Assembly (NCBI RefSeq): GCF_000002425.4
Contig: NC_037253.1
Coordinates: forward strand, 8,613,176 to 8,677,175
Reading direction: 5' to 3'
Source of the DNA: Physcomitrium patens
Taxonomy: Eukaryota > Streptophyta > Bryopsida > Funariales > Funariaceae
Length of the DNA: 64,000 bases
The notes beneath the pieces were generated by a model. The model saw only the letters and a list, made by a program, of their open reading frames with translations. It did not search any database and was not told where the DNA came from. A program made the translations under genes and the position numbers. This document shows, in pieces, positions 1 to 10,599 of the stretch; the first letter of the stretch is position 1, and every line of letters starts with the position of its first letter.

Positions 1-129
1 GCACTAGTTAAAGTCATTCTGTGGTGTTGTTTTGGGCTGGCTGGAGTGCCATTTTATTGTATTTCTTGTGTTTTTGAGAGTAGTAGTTCCAGTTAAGAGT
101 TAACAGTGAGGGGCCAGTCACAAGAAAGA

Positions 130-615
130 GAGCGCATGGTGGAAATCCATAGGCAAGAACTATTTCAGACTTGCAGTCATTCAATTTTGAAACTGAAAAA
201 AGCGAAGGATCAATTGGTAATGGAACGAGAAAAGACCGAGTTATTGGCACAAGAGAAATTGGTATTGAGTGACTAATACAGATGTGAAACAAAGCGGTTA
301 AGGGCTGAAATTGAGGCCTTGAAGGCCGAGGTGACAATATTGGCAGAGGATTTAGTCAATATTGGTCAAGCACAAGTATCGACGTTGCCAGTTCCCAAAG
401 TTCCAGAAGAGGGGAGTCACTTTCAGCGCCAGTTGGAATTGAGAGATGCCCAGATCCTGAAATTGGAAGCTCAAGTCCGTGAACTAGGCAAGTACAATGA
501 AGACCTTTCAGCTCAGTTGAAGCAGGAGCTGATAAAAGGATTGGAGGAGGACGAAGATTTGCAGTTGGAACCAGAATTGGTGGAACCAATAACAGATACT
601 GCGGCAATTAATTAA
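130..615 (+). other. Coiled-coil coding region of element H2, downstream of pol
   Basis: The region encodes a heptad-rich, charged helical protein. The clearest part (319-615) has repeats such as LELRDAQILKLEAQVREL followed by an acidic Glu/Asp-rich tail. A homologous but more decayed region lies at 35190-35465 in H1, in the same place: after pol and just before the 3' LTR. Some plant Ty3/gypsy and Ty1/copia groups carry an extra coiled-coil ORF there, sometimes called env-like, and this may be the equivalent. No signal peptide or membrane segment is visible. The region is a fossil with at least one break. Its function is unknown. Confidence 0.55.
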
Positions 616-723
616 TTAGATAGGCCAGAGAGATCGCAATTTTTGTAGAGTTTTGTTAGATAATTTTTAGATAGGTATCAATTGAATGTTTGCGAGGATG
701 TTACACAGTTAGGAGTGGGACTA

Positions 724-1605
724 TGTAGAATAAGTAGTTATTTTTAGAATATAGATATCTAGTGTATAGAATAAACAGGGATAGATAACTACTGAAAAGG
801 TGATTCAGTAGGTAGAATGGATGAATAGTCAGAAAAAGTAGTTATCATCTGTAGTATAGGAGATGGTATCTCGAGGTAGTATAAGGAGGATGGGAGAGGG
901 GAAGAAAATGCCAGACTGTGAGAGTTGTAAGCCGAGGGCCAGACTGTGAGAGTCGTAAGCCGAGGGCCAGACTGTGAGAGTTGTGAGCCAATGGCCAAAT
1001 TGTGAGAGTTGTAAGCTGAGGGCCAAACTATGAGAGTTGTGAGTCGAGGGCCAGACTGCGATAGTACTGAGCTGGGGATAAGCTTGGTCCTATCTCTTCT
1101 TCTTAATTTTCTTGTTTCTTTTGTGTTAGTGTTGATTTTAGTGAAGAGAATCGATTTAATGAATTAATGTTTGATTTACAAAGTTATTTATGGATCACTG
1201 TTTATCAATTGTTGTGAAAGATTGAGGACGTATGGAAGTTTCCAGTTACTGTTTATCACAAGGTTGTAAGTTTAGTGGAAAGGAATTGTAATCGAAGGAA
1301 TTATCTTGATTAGATTTTAATGATTGAAAGTTGTTCATTCCAAGGTTTGGAATATGTTTGTGTATTCGTGAATTATACAAGGTACTGAAATTGTTGTCGT
1401 GGATGTTATTGTATTGATATGAGAGAGTGGACAATAGGAGGAAAAGTTAAGTGTTCTTCAGTATGGTAAGCATTCAGTAGTAGCGGTTAATTACGTGACC
1501 CTAACAATTGGAGCTCATATACATGGTCATTCCCCATGTTCGAATCCCCCTATACGAATTTATTCTGGGAGATTTCTTCCAGAATAAATAAAACGAGCAA
1601 TCACA
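724..1605 (+). repeat. 3' LTR of H2
   Basis: The 882-bp LTR aligns with those at 24298-25050, 35573-36317 and (minus) 19104-19887. Shared anchors are AAGCTTGGTGCTA-like and GTGACCCTAACAA-like segments. It is longer than the others mainly because of a local minisatellite expansion at 911-1078. Confidence 0.75.
911..1078 (+). repeat. 28-bp minisatellite, six units, inside the H2 LTR
   Basis: Six head-to-tail 28-bp units start at 911, 939, 967, 995, 1023 and 1051. Each opens with CCA(G/A)A(C/T)T(G/A) and contains a GAGAGTTGTAAGC-like core. The other H LTRs in the window carry a single version of this unit (near 24480 and 35753), so the array expanded in this copy or its close relatives. Units differ from one another at a few positions, so the expansion is not brand new. 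Confidence 0.9.
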
Positions 1606-1886
1606 ATACCTTTATTTAGAATTTTTTTAAAATTTCAATACTTCATATCTCCTGATCCAATTGTCCAAACTTACTCAAATTTTACTTGAAATACTGATGT
1701 ATTCTTACCAACTTCTATAACAAATTTCAACTACAAATTCATTGCAAATCTTAAGATATCACCAAATTCTAATAGTAGCTTCAAATTTTAGTTTTTATAC
1801 AGTTGCGTGCAATTTTCTTCATATCTCAAAAACTAAACATTCAAATGCTACCATATAGTTGTGTTATAACATGACATTGTTAGTTG
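1606..1886 (-). repeat. Fragment of LTR family E
   Basis: This stretch aligns with the middle of the full E copies (for example 62280-62540 and 51870-52130), including the TATGAAGTACTGATGTATTC-like and GCGTGCAATTTTC-like anchors. Both ends are truncated by neighbouring elements. Nothing coding is seen. Confidence 0.6.
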
Positions 1887-4091
1887 GAGTTGCATAAATG
1901 ACAAACAGTGTACCTTCCTTGGACGATGTTAGAAACACTCTTGCTCTAATAAATAAGGGTTTTTTGATTCAAGATCTTCTAACATGCTTACTCTCGGAAT
2001 GTTCTATATGAAATGTCATCCTTTGTTACATCCAATCTATAGATGGATTATGCGTTTTTAATCAAGAAACCAAGAATAATAGGATTTGAAGGGATTCTAA
2101 TAATTTTGAAAATAATATAACTACTATGGTCTTTAAACATCACCTTTATAGGTTCTGATTCATGGGTAATACTACCAGATAATAAAGGTCGTCCATCTAT
2201 TACTTCTACGTGAATGGATTTAGATTTTCGTACTAGAAGAATCTCATGATGCTTAGCAAATTCTTCATCTAAAAAACAAGCAGATGCTCTTGAATCTAAT
2301 AACGCTAAGGTTTTTAGTTTCTGAGGGCCAAAAGATAGAGAAATGGTAAAGTAATGGACAGACTGAGCAGAAAGAGAGGAACTTGATTGTTGTTGTGGTA
2401 TTGAATTGTCCAGTCGTACAGTCCTTATTGTGGCTGGGCAACTTTGTTTTCTTGAACAAACATGTCTCTGGTCCTAACAATGCCTTGATTTTGCTTCTTG
2501 AAGCAATTTTCAACTCTAAGGCCATTTTTTCCACAATACAAGCATAGTCCTTCCTCCGTACACTATTTTTTTTCTTTTAGAATTAGGGATTTGACACGTA
2601 TCGTGTCAATTTGCATGTCTTCTACCTTTGAATGTGAATTCAGGCCACTTTTTGACATAATTGGAGCGTGGTGAGTTGTATGTTGTCTTGAGCCTTGGTC
2701 TTGGCGACATTGGATTAGGAAATTATCACACTTTACAACTTAGCTAATGGCTTTATTGAGCGTTCATGGATCGGAAAGAGATAATAACAAATACTTCACA
2801 TCGTCCCTCAAGCTCCAATAAAATTGACTCATCAATGTTTCCTCTTTCTAATTGATGTCATACACTAATTGTCTAGAATTTGATACATAGATTGACGCGG
2901 AGTGTACCCCTTGTCATAGCGACTAGATCTTTGTTGTAGCCTATTGTACCTTATCATGTTTGTCAAATTTTTCTGCAAATGCCTCCAAAAAAGTTTTGAA
3001 GTTGTTCAAAATTGATGATCTTTTTTCAAACAAAGGAGTAAACTATGATAGAACTTGCCCCGTGAGCAAAGTTCCAACCAGTCCAACACGTGATTCCTCC
3101 ATCAGATAGCGTTCACGCTGTAAAGCTGTTATCAATATAATTTGATTGACAAAACCTTAAAACTTGGAAGACGTATCATCGAACTTGTTTGTAAGGCTAA
3201 TTTGGGGCTCCTTTCGTTATACGACCAACGGTCCTTATTGAATTAGAGGTAGATCTGCTTCTCTTGGTACTGAAGCTTGAGGTTGGTGAATCCTCAATTG
3301 TGCCATCCCAGATGCTCCATCATTATGAAATCTTACAATGATTCCTTCAATCTCTGTAGTTCTTTGTGATAACATAGCAAGAGCATTCATAATGGCGTCT
3401 AACTTGGACTTCGAACTTTCAGTCATAATAATATCTTGACCTCCGGCCATTCTAAGAGAAGGAAAAAAATGACTCTACAAGAAGGCAATATTGGTTTAGA
3501 GGAGGGTACTCTGCAACTTCTACAATGCCTTAAAACCTTCAAGAAGAGGAGTAATCCACTTTCTCCAAGAAAGATAAGAATCTAATATTAGAATAGAAGA
3601 AATATCAGTTTAGAGGACGGTAATTCACAACCTCTAAAATACCAACACCTTCAAGCAGAGGAAAAATCCACACTCTAACAAGAAGGAACTAGCTCTGATA
3701 TGAAATATGAGTGTAGTCTTGATAAACTATCACAAATTTAGAATATTGACTGGAAATCTAAACTAGAAGCTCAAGAAGAATCGGCAAAAACTAGATTAAT
3801 CAGATGAGTATAAGAACAACATTAGAGAGGTCAGCTAGAGCTCTAAGAGGTGTATTGTTGAGACTGAGGATCTCCTCAGTCTGGGTTCCTATATATACTA
3901 CAAGCTAGGAAGCTTTTCAAGTAGCTTCCACAAATTAGAAAGCTTCTCAAGCAGCTTCTACGAATTAAGAAAGCTTCTTAAGCAGCTTCTACGAATTAAG
4001 AAAGCTTCTCGAGCAGCTTCTCCAAATTACAAAGCTTCTCTAGAACCTTCTAGAATCTTTTACAACTTCTTAGTGTATGTTCTTGATACAT
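1887..4091 (-). mobile_element. Old chromovirus fragment A3 (5' LTR to protease)
   Basis: Read on the minus strand, this is the 5' third of an element closely related to copies A and B. It has an LTR (about 3738-4091), a leader with the same GAGAGTGGATT-type repeats, a gag region (about 2560-3450) and a protease region (about 1890-2350). The gag start shares SKLDAIMNALAMLSQRTTEIEG-like residues with A and B. The rest of pol is absent. It is clearly older than A and B and broken many times. Confidence 0.75.
3738..4091 (-). repeat. 5' LTR of A3
   Basis: On the minus strand it begins TGTATCAAGAACATACAC, equivalent to the TGTCATGGACATACAT start of copies A and B. It keeps a TTCTAGAA-rich U3, a TATATATA box (near 3890-3897) and the promoter-proximal hairpin (about 3857-3886). 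Its right end abuts, and may overlap by a few bases, the C1 LTR. Confidence 0.7.
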
Positions 4092-4724
4092 GGATATATT
4101 CCTACTATAATTATTACATAAATAGGTAGAATTAGATAAAAGTAGATTAATTTCTTAATATCTTTTAGAAAAGCTTCTTAGAAGCTTGTTAGATGTTATT
4201 TTGACTTTACATATGTTTGTAGTTGATTGGTAGATTAGAAAATTGGTCTATAAGCTACCCAAATGCCACATGTATTGGTAGCTTGCAGAACAAGCTAATT
4301 ATAAGGCAGCCATATAGAAAACTTGCCTTGTAAGTCAAGATATATGTCATGCAAAATCAACACGTTTTTGGAGGTTCTATAGAATGTCGCTACATAGATC
4401 CTAGGTAGATAGTATATATAGAGGCAAGAGTGAAGCCTTCTTCACTCTTGTCAACTCTTAGATTTAAAGTGGCACTGAAATAGGTTAAAATATCTAGTAC
4501 ATTGGTATGGATATGGCATTAATGAATGTATATAGGAGCCATACAAGAATCTAATAAATGCATCAATCCAAGTTAAAGCATTTCATCAATGACATCCATC
4601 AAAATCAAGATGAAGAATCAAAAAATTCTTTGTTATAAAGCAAAGGAAGCCTAATGGAAATTTCATTCTAACTTATATCATTATTTCTTTGGATTTTTTA
4701 GTACTAAAAAGATGGAGAACCAAC

Positions 4725-5140
4725 AACCAATAGATTCAATTCAAGAGCTATCATTTGCTGAGCTATCACATGAGACATTGCAAATATCATAACCTTCAAG
4801 ATAATAAAATCGAGATAAAGACTCTCAAGAATGACATATTCTTCCTTGAATAGATGGCAAGATACAACACGTTTGGTACCACAACCTTAGAAGGGACTCC
4901 CGGTGTTTAGTGATACTTTTGGAGGTAGGAACTACTCTTGATGGTATTACTAATGATTTATTTGAAAGAAGTTATAAAAGCATCAATAATGATCAAATAT
5001 TAGGATGGTCTTTTTACTCTTATATAGGACATTATCGATGGTTGAAGGGACCTATCAACTACCTTCAAAAGAAACAAAGATTAGAATACATGGTAAATAT
5101 AATTTTATACATCTTAGACTTTATCAACATGTAATTACTG
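4725..5140 (+). other. Remnant of accessory 3' ORF in C1
   Basis: The open part at 4910-5134 contains GHYRWLKGPINYL followed by a hydrophobic helix. This aligns with GHYRWLQGPMNHL in the accessory ORFs of copies A (31977-32330) and B (54685-55038). Its place between chromodomain and 3' LTR is also the same. The upstream part is more decayed. Function unknown. Confidence 0.6.
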
Positions 5141-5175
5141 CTCCTTGTGGAACTCGTTCCTAAAAGTGGGAATAA

Positions 5176-5718
5176 TATCATGGACATACATATTTATTTT
5201 GATAATTATTTAAATAATAAGAATAAGTAGAAGTAAGTCAAAATAGATAAATATGATAATATCTTGGGGAAAGCTTCTTAGAAGCTTCATAAATGCTCCT
5301 TTGTCTTTATACATGTCTATAAGTGATTGGTAGGTTGAAAACTTGGCCAACAAAGAGGCCATGTGTCGACATGTTGAGTACTTATAGTATAAGTTGGACT
5401 AATGGTGTACACCTAGGAAACTTGTATTGCAAATTAAATATGTATTCCACAAGTTGAATGCATATTAGAGGTCATATAGTATGTCTCCAAGTATTTTTTA
5501 ATTAAGTAGTATGTATAGAGGCAAGAGTGAGGCCATCCTCATTCTTGTCAACTCTTTTCTTGCTTTTAATCTAGTTTCAAATGCCTTATGTTTTTTAGTC
5601 TTTGGCAATAGCGATTCCAGTTCTTTCTTGAATATACATATTTTCTTCTATTGTCACTTTTCTTTTGACATAGATTCTATAAGTTTATGTATCTTCTTCT
5701 AGTTTGTATCCTTGATAA
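5176..5718 (+). repeat. 3' LTR of C1
   Basis: It aligns over its length with 61510-62057 and 38797-39326. It has the GAAGCTTC-rich U3, a decayed TATA region and the hairpin at 5520-5549. The end near TTGATAA is approximate. Confidence 0.65.
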
Positions 5719-6689
5719 TTACTATCAAAGGTTTATTAAAAACTTTAGTATCATTATCAAACCTTTAACTATTCTTATGGATAAAAATTGACTATGGATT
5801 TAAATTCATGAGCAATAATATGCATTTGATATATTGAAGCAAAATTTGGATTCAACTCCAATGCTTTAATATCCAAATGCCAATAGATCTTCTTCACTAT
5901 ATATAGATTGGAATGTAGTAGAATTGAGAGTAGTCTTAATACAAAAAGATGATATAGGACAAGAATATGTTATTGTATTTGCTTCTAGAAGTAATAATAA
6001 TATAGAGTCAAATTACTTATTTTATGAAGGAAAAAATTTGATAATAGTTTAGATCTTTGCTTATTTTTTATCTTATTTATATAGTTAATGCTTTATATTT
6101 GTAATTGACCATCAATCTTTGAAGTAATTTATAGAATCAAATAAGCTTACTAGCAAGCTTGCAAGGTAAACTTTATTGCTTCAAAAATATAACTTTGAGA
6201 TTGTATATTGGATAAGCATTACAAATTTGAATGCTGATAGATTTTTTTGTAATCCACATCCTTCAAAAGAAGATTAAATCAAAACTCAGTGGCATCAAAA
6301 CTGTGACTAAGAGGTAGCCTCTACATAGCATGCTGCCATATACTTGACTTCAATATCAAGTTTTATAACTGTGGTTCTTAAATAAAATTCAAATGAGAAA
6401 TTGGATAAAAATCAAATAATTAGAAATATATAAAAAGATCTTATATTCTTGTACAAGATTCAATAAGAAACAATTTTTTTAGCTAGAATGATTCAAAAAA
6501 CTATTTCAATGTTGACATATTTTAAAAAGAAGTACGTATTATATATGAATTGTAATAAATAATGATATGTGGTTTATATAGCAAATAAATTATTCTTTTA
6601 TAGCTATCAAATGACCTCAAGTTGAAAAGAATCTATGAGGTAATTGTGGAGCTCTGATCAATCTAATTTAAAATAATATTAAAATATTT

Positions 6690-7752
6690 TTTTGAATGTG
6701 GTATCAAATTACATATCAGTACTTTGTAGGACTTCTTTTGGCCTTAATAACTGCTCTCAACCTCCTAAGCATCTTTCTATTAACTTTTGGTATAAAAAAA
6801 CTTCAATATTATTCTACTCTATAGTTATTCTTTTATATAATTTCCAAACTCCCTTTGGTTTTATCTTCCAAGTATTGAGCTAATATTTGAGGTGATCTAA
6901 AAGATATTCAGTGGATTTATGATCAAGAGACTTGGCAGACCAATCCATTATTTTAATCCCATGATAATCAAATGACTTCCATGCTAGTTTTGAATTATGC
7001 TTGGGATTCTTATCTTGTTGAAAAATCACCTCTTTCTCAAAAATGCCAAATTCTTCAATGCTAGGAAGTAAGTTTTTTTCAGAAATTTCCACAAATTGCT
7101 TGGCATCCATCCTCCCCTCAACCTCGGCCATCCTTTCAATTCCATTCCATCCCATACAACCCTATACCATTATATTTTTATCTCCATGCTTAACTATTTT
7201 TTGGATCTTCTTGTCAAGTAAGGACTGACCTTTTTGTTTCTACATCCACTTTTTTCCATCTGATCCAAATCCATTGATTTTTGTCTCATCTAATCAAATA
7301 ACCCTCTTCTAATCCTCCGCAATCCATTCTCTATACTTCAGAGCAAAATCCAAGCATTTTTTTTGATAGTAGCTGCATTATAGTGGTTTTTTTTTTTTTT
7401 TTTTTTTTTTTTCCTTTACCACGACTTTCATATTCCATTTTTTGAAAATATTTTGAATGGTTTGGGTTGACACAAGATTATTAATAATATTGTAAAGATT
7501 TTTAGCAACCTCAATAATATTTTTAGTCTTTCTAATGTTGATTTGGTAAATAATTGCTCTTTCATCTACTACAATGAGCTTCTTTGGTGTGCCTAATTTA
7601 AGGTTCTTCTTATTAAAAGTGATCTTTTTTGCTAGCCTAGAAATAATAGCTTTACTACAATTAAGTTCAAAAGTAATTTGGCCATAAGATTTTTGAGAAT
7701 GAAGAAGAATAAAGGTGATGTTGTCTTGGAGAGAATGGAGAATGGATCTCAT
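6690..7752 (-). pseudogene. Tc1 transposase, DD34E, decayed
   Basis: The start at 7752 opens a 124-codon stretch with an N-terminal helix-turn-helix region (YGQITFELNCSKAIISRLAK). A run of about 28 T on the plus strand (7385-7412) then gives a poly-lysine stretch and probably a frame change. Downstream, the catalytic blocks are recognisable: LDETKING (first Asp, near 7285), MGWNGIERMAEVEGRMDAKQ, FQQDKNPKH (second Asp) and KSLDHKSTEYLLDHLK (Glu). Thirty-four residues separate the second Asp from the Glu, the Tc1 spacing. At least four conserved tryptophan positions between about 7150 and 7330 read as stops, matching TGG to TAG or TGA transitions. The triad residues survive, but no intact protein is encoded. 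Confidence 0.88.
7385..7412. repeat. Poly(T)/poly(A) tract
   Basis: An uninterrupted homopolymer of about 28 T lies inside the transposase coding region, where related proteins have a short basic stretch. Slippage of a lysine-codon run is the likely origin. Confidence 0.9.
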
Positions 7753-9576
7753 AGTTATTCAAAGAATTTTCAAAGACACAAGAATCTAACAAAGAAATAT
7801 GTCAAGATTAAAGACAAAGAATGAAATTAATAGCAAAAGTGGTTCCAAAGATTCTTATTTATACTATAATAAAGATTACAAAAGTCTATAGTATTTTCTA
7901 TGGAAGTTTTTAGAAATTTAAAGAAACTTTTAGAAGTCTAAAGAGGCTTTTAAAAGCCAAGAGAACTTTCTAAAAGATAGTAGAAGATTCTACAAGTATC
8001 TAAAAGTTTCTAAAAATTTATAAAAGTTTTTAGAAGGTCCTAGGATGTAGTAATTTGGAATATGTCCATACTAAGAATTGTGATTAAGAATAGTACTTTT
8101 ATAGCTACTAATAAGCATTAATGATGTCATTAGATTAGTAATAATATTATCATAGTAAATTTGATGATGATAGAATGTTGTAATGTTGAGTAATTGATAG
8201 AATCCAAAAATTAGATACTACATTCAAAAAATTATTTCAATACTACTCCAAATTAGATTGGTCATAGCTCTATAATTTTTTAATGGATTCTTTCTAACTT
8301 AGGATCATTTGATAGCTATAAAATAGTATTTTACTTGTTATATAAACCACATGTCATTATTTATTAAAATTCATTTGTAATATACTATTATTTCTAAAAT
8401 ATATCAATATTGAAATAATTTTTTGATTCATTGTATTATTAATATGAAAAGAGATAAGATTAATCACCAAATAACAAGATTTTGTTGAAAAAAAAAAATG
8501 TCATTTTGTATGTGGCTTGATGGAGTTAGACATATAGTTCTAAGGTCAGATCAACAAGCCTCATTAATATGCCAAGTACATAGAGAATTTGGATATTTTA
8601 GGATATGTAAGACGTATTCTATATTGCATAATTAATATTGGTCGAATAGTATGTATCAATAAGTAGCCACATAAGTTTTTTAAAGTTAAGTGATTAAGAC
8701 TTGATGTTATAGTAGATTACAATGGATTATCATTTTAATAAATAAGTATCTTTGATATCTTATAATTTTTATCTGTTTTTTTAAAGATAGGAGCTAATTT
8801 TACACAATTCAATACATAAAAAGCTAGCTCCAATTATAGACCTAGATAATCTTAATATTTAAGTTCAATGTCTACATGATCAAGCATAGTTTTTTAACAA
8901 GCTATGTCTTTGGCTATATAAAACTTATTTATTGCTCAATATTGCAACATTTTATAATATATTTACATTCATAGTAGAGCTTATCAACTTCAATTGCAAA
9001 GATTTCCTAAAAGAGTTTATATATATTTGTAATATGAGGTACCTATAATACTTGATACTAAGATAGGACATACAATTATATATATAAAGAATGTAGTGCA
9101 TAGTCATATTTTCTTATTAGAAGGCAAGGTTGGATAAAATTGTTGGGAGATTTCAAAGAATTGTCCTCCTTATGATCTTCTTATTGATAACTCTATACAT
9201 CTTGAATTGGAAATTGTGCCAATTGGTCTTTCTTGTATTATATGTTGTGAGAAGAAAAGAGTTTCTACCATACTTATGTATAATCAATGCAAATATGGGT
9301 AGTATATGGCATGTTTGATACCACTCCTTTTGACTCTCCCTTAGGAGATTAAATTTGTCTTTATTGTAAGAAGTCTTCTAACCATACCTCACATCTAAAT
9401 AAAAATTGAAGTTTTTTTCTATTATATTTGCCATACACTTCAATGCTCAAGCTGCTACAACATTAATTTGAAAGAGTATAGCTTTGCAATTACATCATTG
9501 TGGTGTTCATCCTCAATGATGTGTATTATCCTAGTTGATTGGAGGGATTATTAATCAAATAGGGAGAGGGGGGATA

Positions 9577-10170
9577 TTTGAAAGTATATTAGATGTTCAT
9601 TTATATTTGATTTAAATTACATACTTTATGATTGATTTATAGGATTCAATGTGTTGTATGTAATGATCTTTTTTTTTTACAACAACTATCATATGATATT
9701 GTATTAGATGCCAAATTCCATCAAATGTATGTAGTTTAATTTTATTAGTGATTTTTTATCCATTGATAGTTTTTTTGTTAATTGACTTTATTTATATCAA
9801 GTAGAGTTTGAATACTTATATAAAAAAAAATCTTTGACTTAACATTTTTATGAAATTAAGTCTTGTAAGTGATTTAAAAGTAAAAAAACTTATTGTAAGG
9901 ATTTGCTTGGCTATGGCGTTTTAGCCATTTTAGTAAAGATTTAGGATTTTTCTTATTTTCACACTTGAACTCTTAGATTCTTACTTGTAGTATGAAAGGT
10001 AGCTTGACTTAATTTCGTATAGATTTTTAATCTTTTCTTGAAAGTATATTAAATGTGCATTTTCATTTGATTTAAATTACATACTTTATGATTGATTTGT
10101 AGTATTCAATGAATTGTACATAATGATCTTTATTTGTACAACAATAATTTCAATCCCTCGCTTGATAACT
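9577..10170 (+). repeat. LTR of family G plus a partial second copy
   Basis: A segment starting TATTTGAAAGTATATTAG (9577) recurs about 462 bp later (near 10039) as CTTGAAAGTATATTAAATG. The two agree over roughly 110 bp, including a TTACATACTTTATGATTGATT-like core. The first follows a purine tract, as a 3' LTR should. The second stops near 10150. This could be a tandem LTR or an LTR plus a second truncated insertion. Confidence 0.55.
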
Positions 10171-10329
10171 CAATAAATATTAGCTTTTTATATTGAATTT
10201 TTTAGTTTTTGATTTTTATCTCTTCAATATTATAAATAGATAAAATTTAAAAATAAAGATAAAATGCATTCTTTATTGAATCTTATTTTTTTAAATAAAA
10301 AATCATTTAATTCTTAATCTTGGTTTTGA

Positions 10330-10590
10330 TGGATATTGTTGCCAAAAAATATCAATGTTCTTTGCTGTATTTATAAAATTCTTAGTTGACTTCTATGTAT
10401 ATTTAATAATATTATTTTTACAAAATGTACAAAATATCCTAATATATTTTGGCATTGACTTGAATCTAATACTTTTTCAACCTCAAACTTTTGACGATTG
10501 TCCAATTTTATAAGAAGAGGTGGTATTTGTCTTCTTCTTGGTGTATCTTCTATCTTATAAGGTATTGATTTATTGAAGAGATCCAATTAT
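10330..10590 (-). mobile_element. Chromodomain scrap of family C
   Basis: The minus strand encodes RRRQIPPLLIKLDN and FEVEKVLDSSQCQNILGYFVH. This matches the integrase-tail-to-chromodomain junction of C3 (near 60730-60860), where the equivalent reads RRRQVPPLPIEVDN. No LTR is attached. It is an orphan fragment. Confidence 0.65.
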
Positions 10591-10599
10591 ATTAGTGAA

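Larger units (their letters stand above)
1..1605 (+). mobile_element. 3' end of Ty3/gypsy family H (copy H2)
   Basis: The first 1.6 kb match the 3' end of element H1 (35090-36317) in order: a spacer, a coiled-coil coding region, a purine-rich tract (AGGAGTGGGACTA, just before 724) and a 3' LTR. The rest of the element lies off the window. The LTR begins TGTAGAATAAG and ends near 1605 in AATCACA, giving TG...CA ends. It is an old, broken copy. Family assignment rests on H1, whose primer site is of Athila/Tat type. Confidence 0.7.
4085..5718 (+). mobile_element. Deleted chromovirus C1
   Basis: The element has a partial 5' LTR (4085 to about 4475) joined directly to the 3' end of pol (chromodomain remnant near 4490-4560), then the accessory-ORF region and a 3' LTR (5176-5718). 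Nearly all gag and pol is missing, so it is an internally deleted derivative. Both LTRs match the family at 38797, 47073 and 61510. It is old and broken. Confidence 0.65.
6486..8433 (-). mobile_element. Tc1-type DNA transposon with long terminal inverted repeats
   Basis: The ends GAATGATTCAAAAAACT and (inverted) CAATGAATCAAAAAATT are flanked by TA at 6484-6485 and 8434-8435, the target duplication of Tc1/mariner elements. The inverted repeats run for roughly 220 bp (6486 to about 6710; about 8208 to 8433), much longer than the short ends of simple Tc1 elements. The single coding region is a decayed DD34E transposase on the minus strand. The element sits in gypsy family G. It is non-functional as it stands. 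Confidence 0.88.
5719..10042 (+). mobile_element. Ty3/gypsy family G, split by a Tc1 transposon
   Basis: Before the Tc1 insertion the plus strand keeps the end of reverse transcriptase and the RNase H region (about 5719-6290), with remnants of typical blocks such as DHQSLK and the KLAR..LLLQKYNFEIVY segment. After it, decayed integrase-like sequence (about 8510-9190) and a cysteine-rich segment (about 9240-9370) follow, then a purine tract (GGGAGAGGGGGGA) and an LTR from 9577. This is a lineage separate from the chromoviruses here. It is old and heavily broken. Its 5' half is missing. Confidence 0.6.

Noticed and set aside
1535-1560. tRNA B-box-like GTTCGAATCC near the end of the H2 LTR
   Set aside because: No A box at the right distance and no cloverleaf could be drawn. 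The same place in other H LTRs is part of the LTR, so it is not a tRNA gene.
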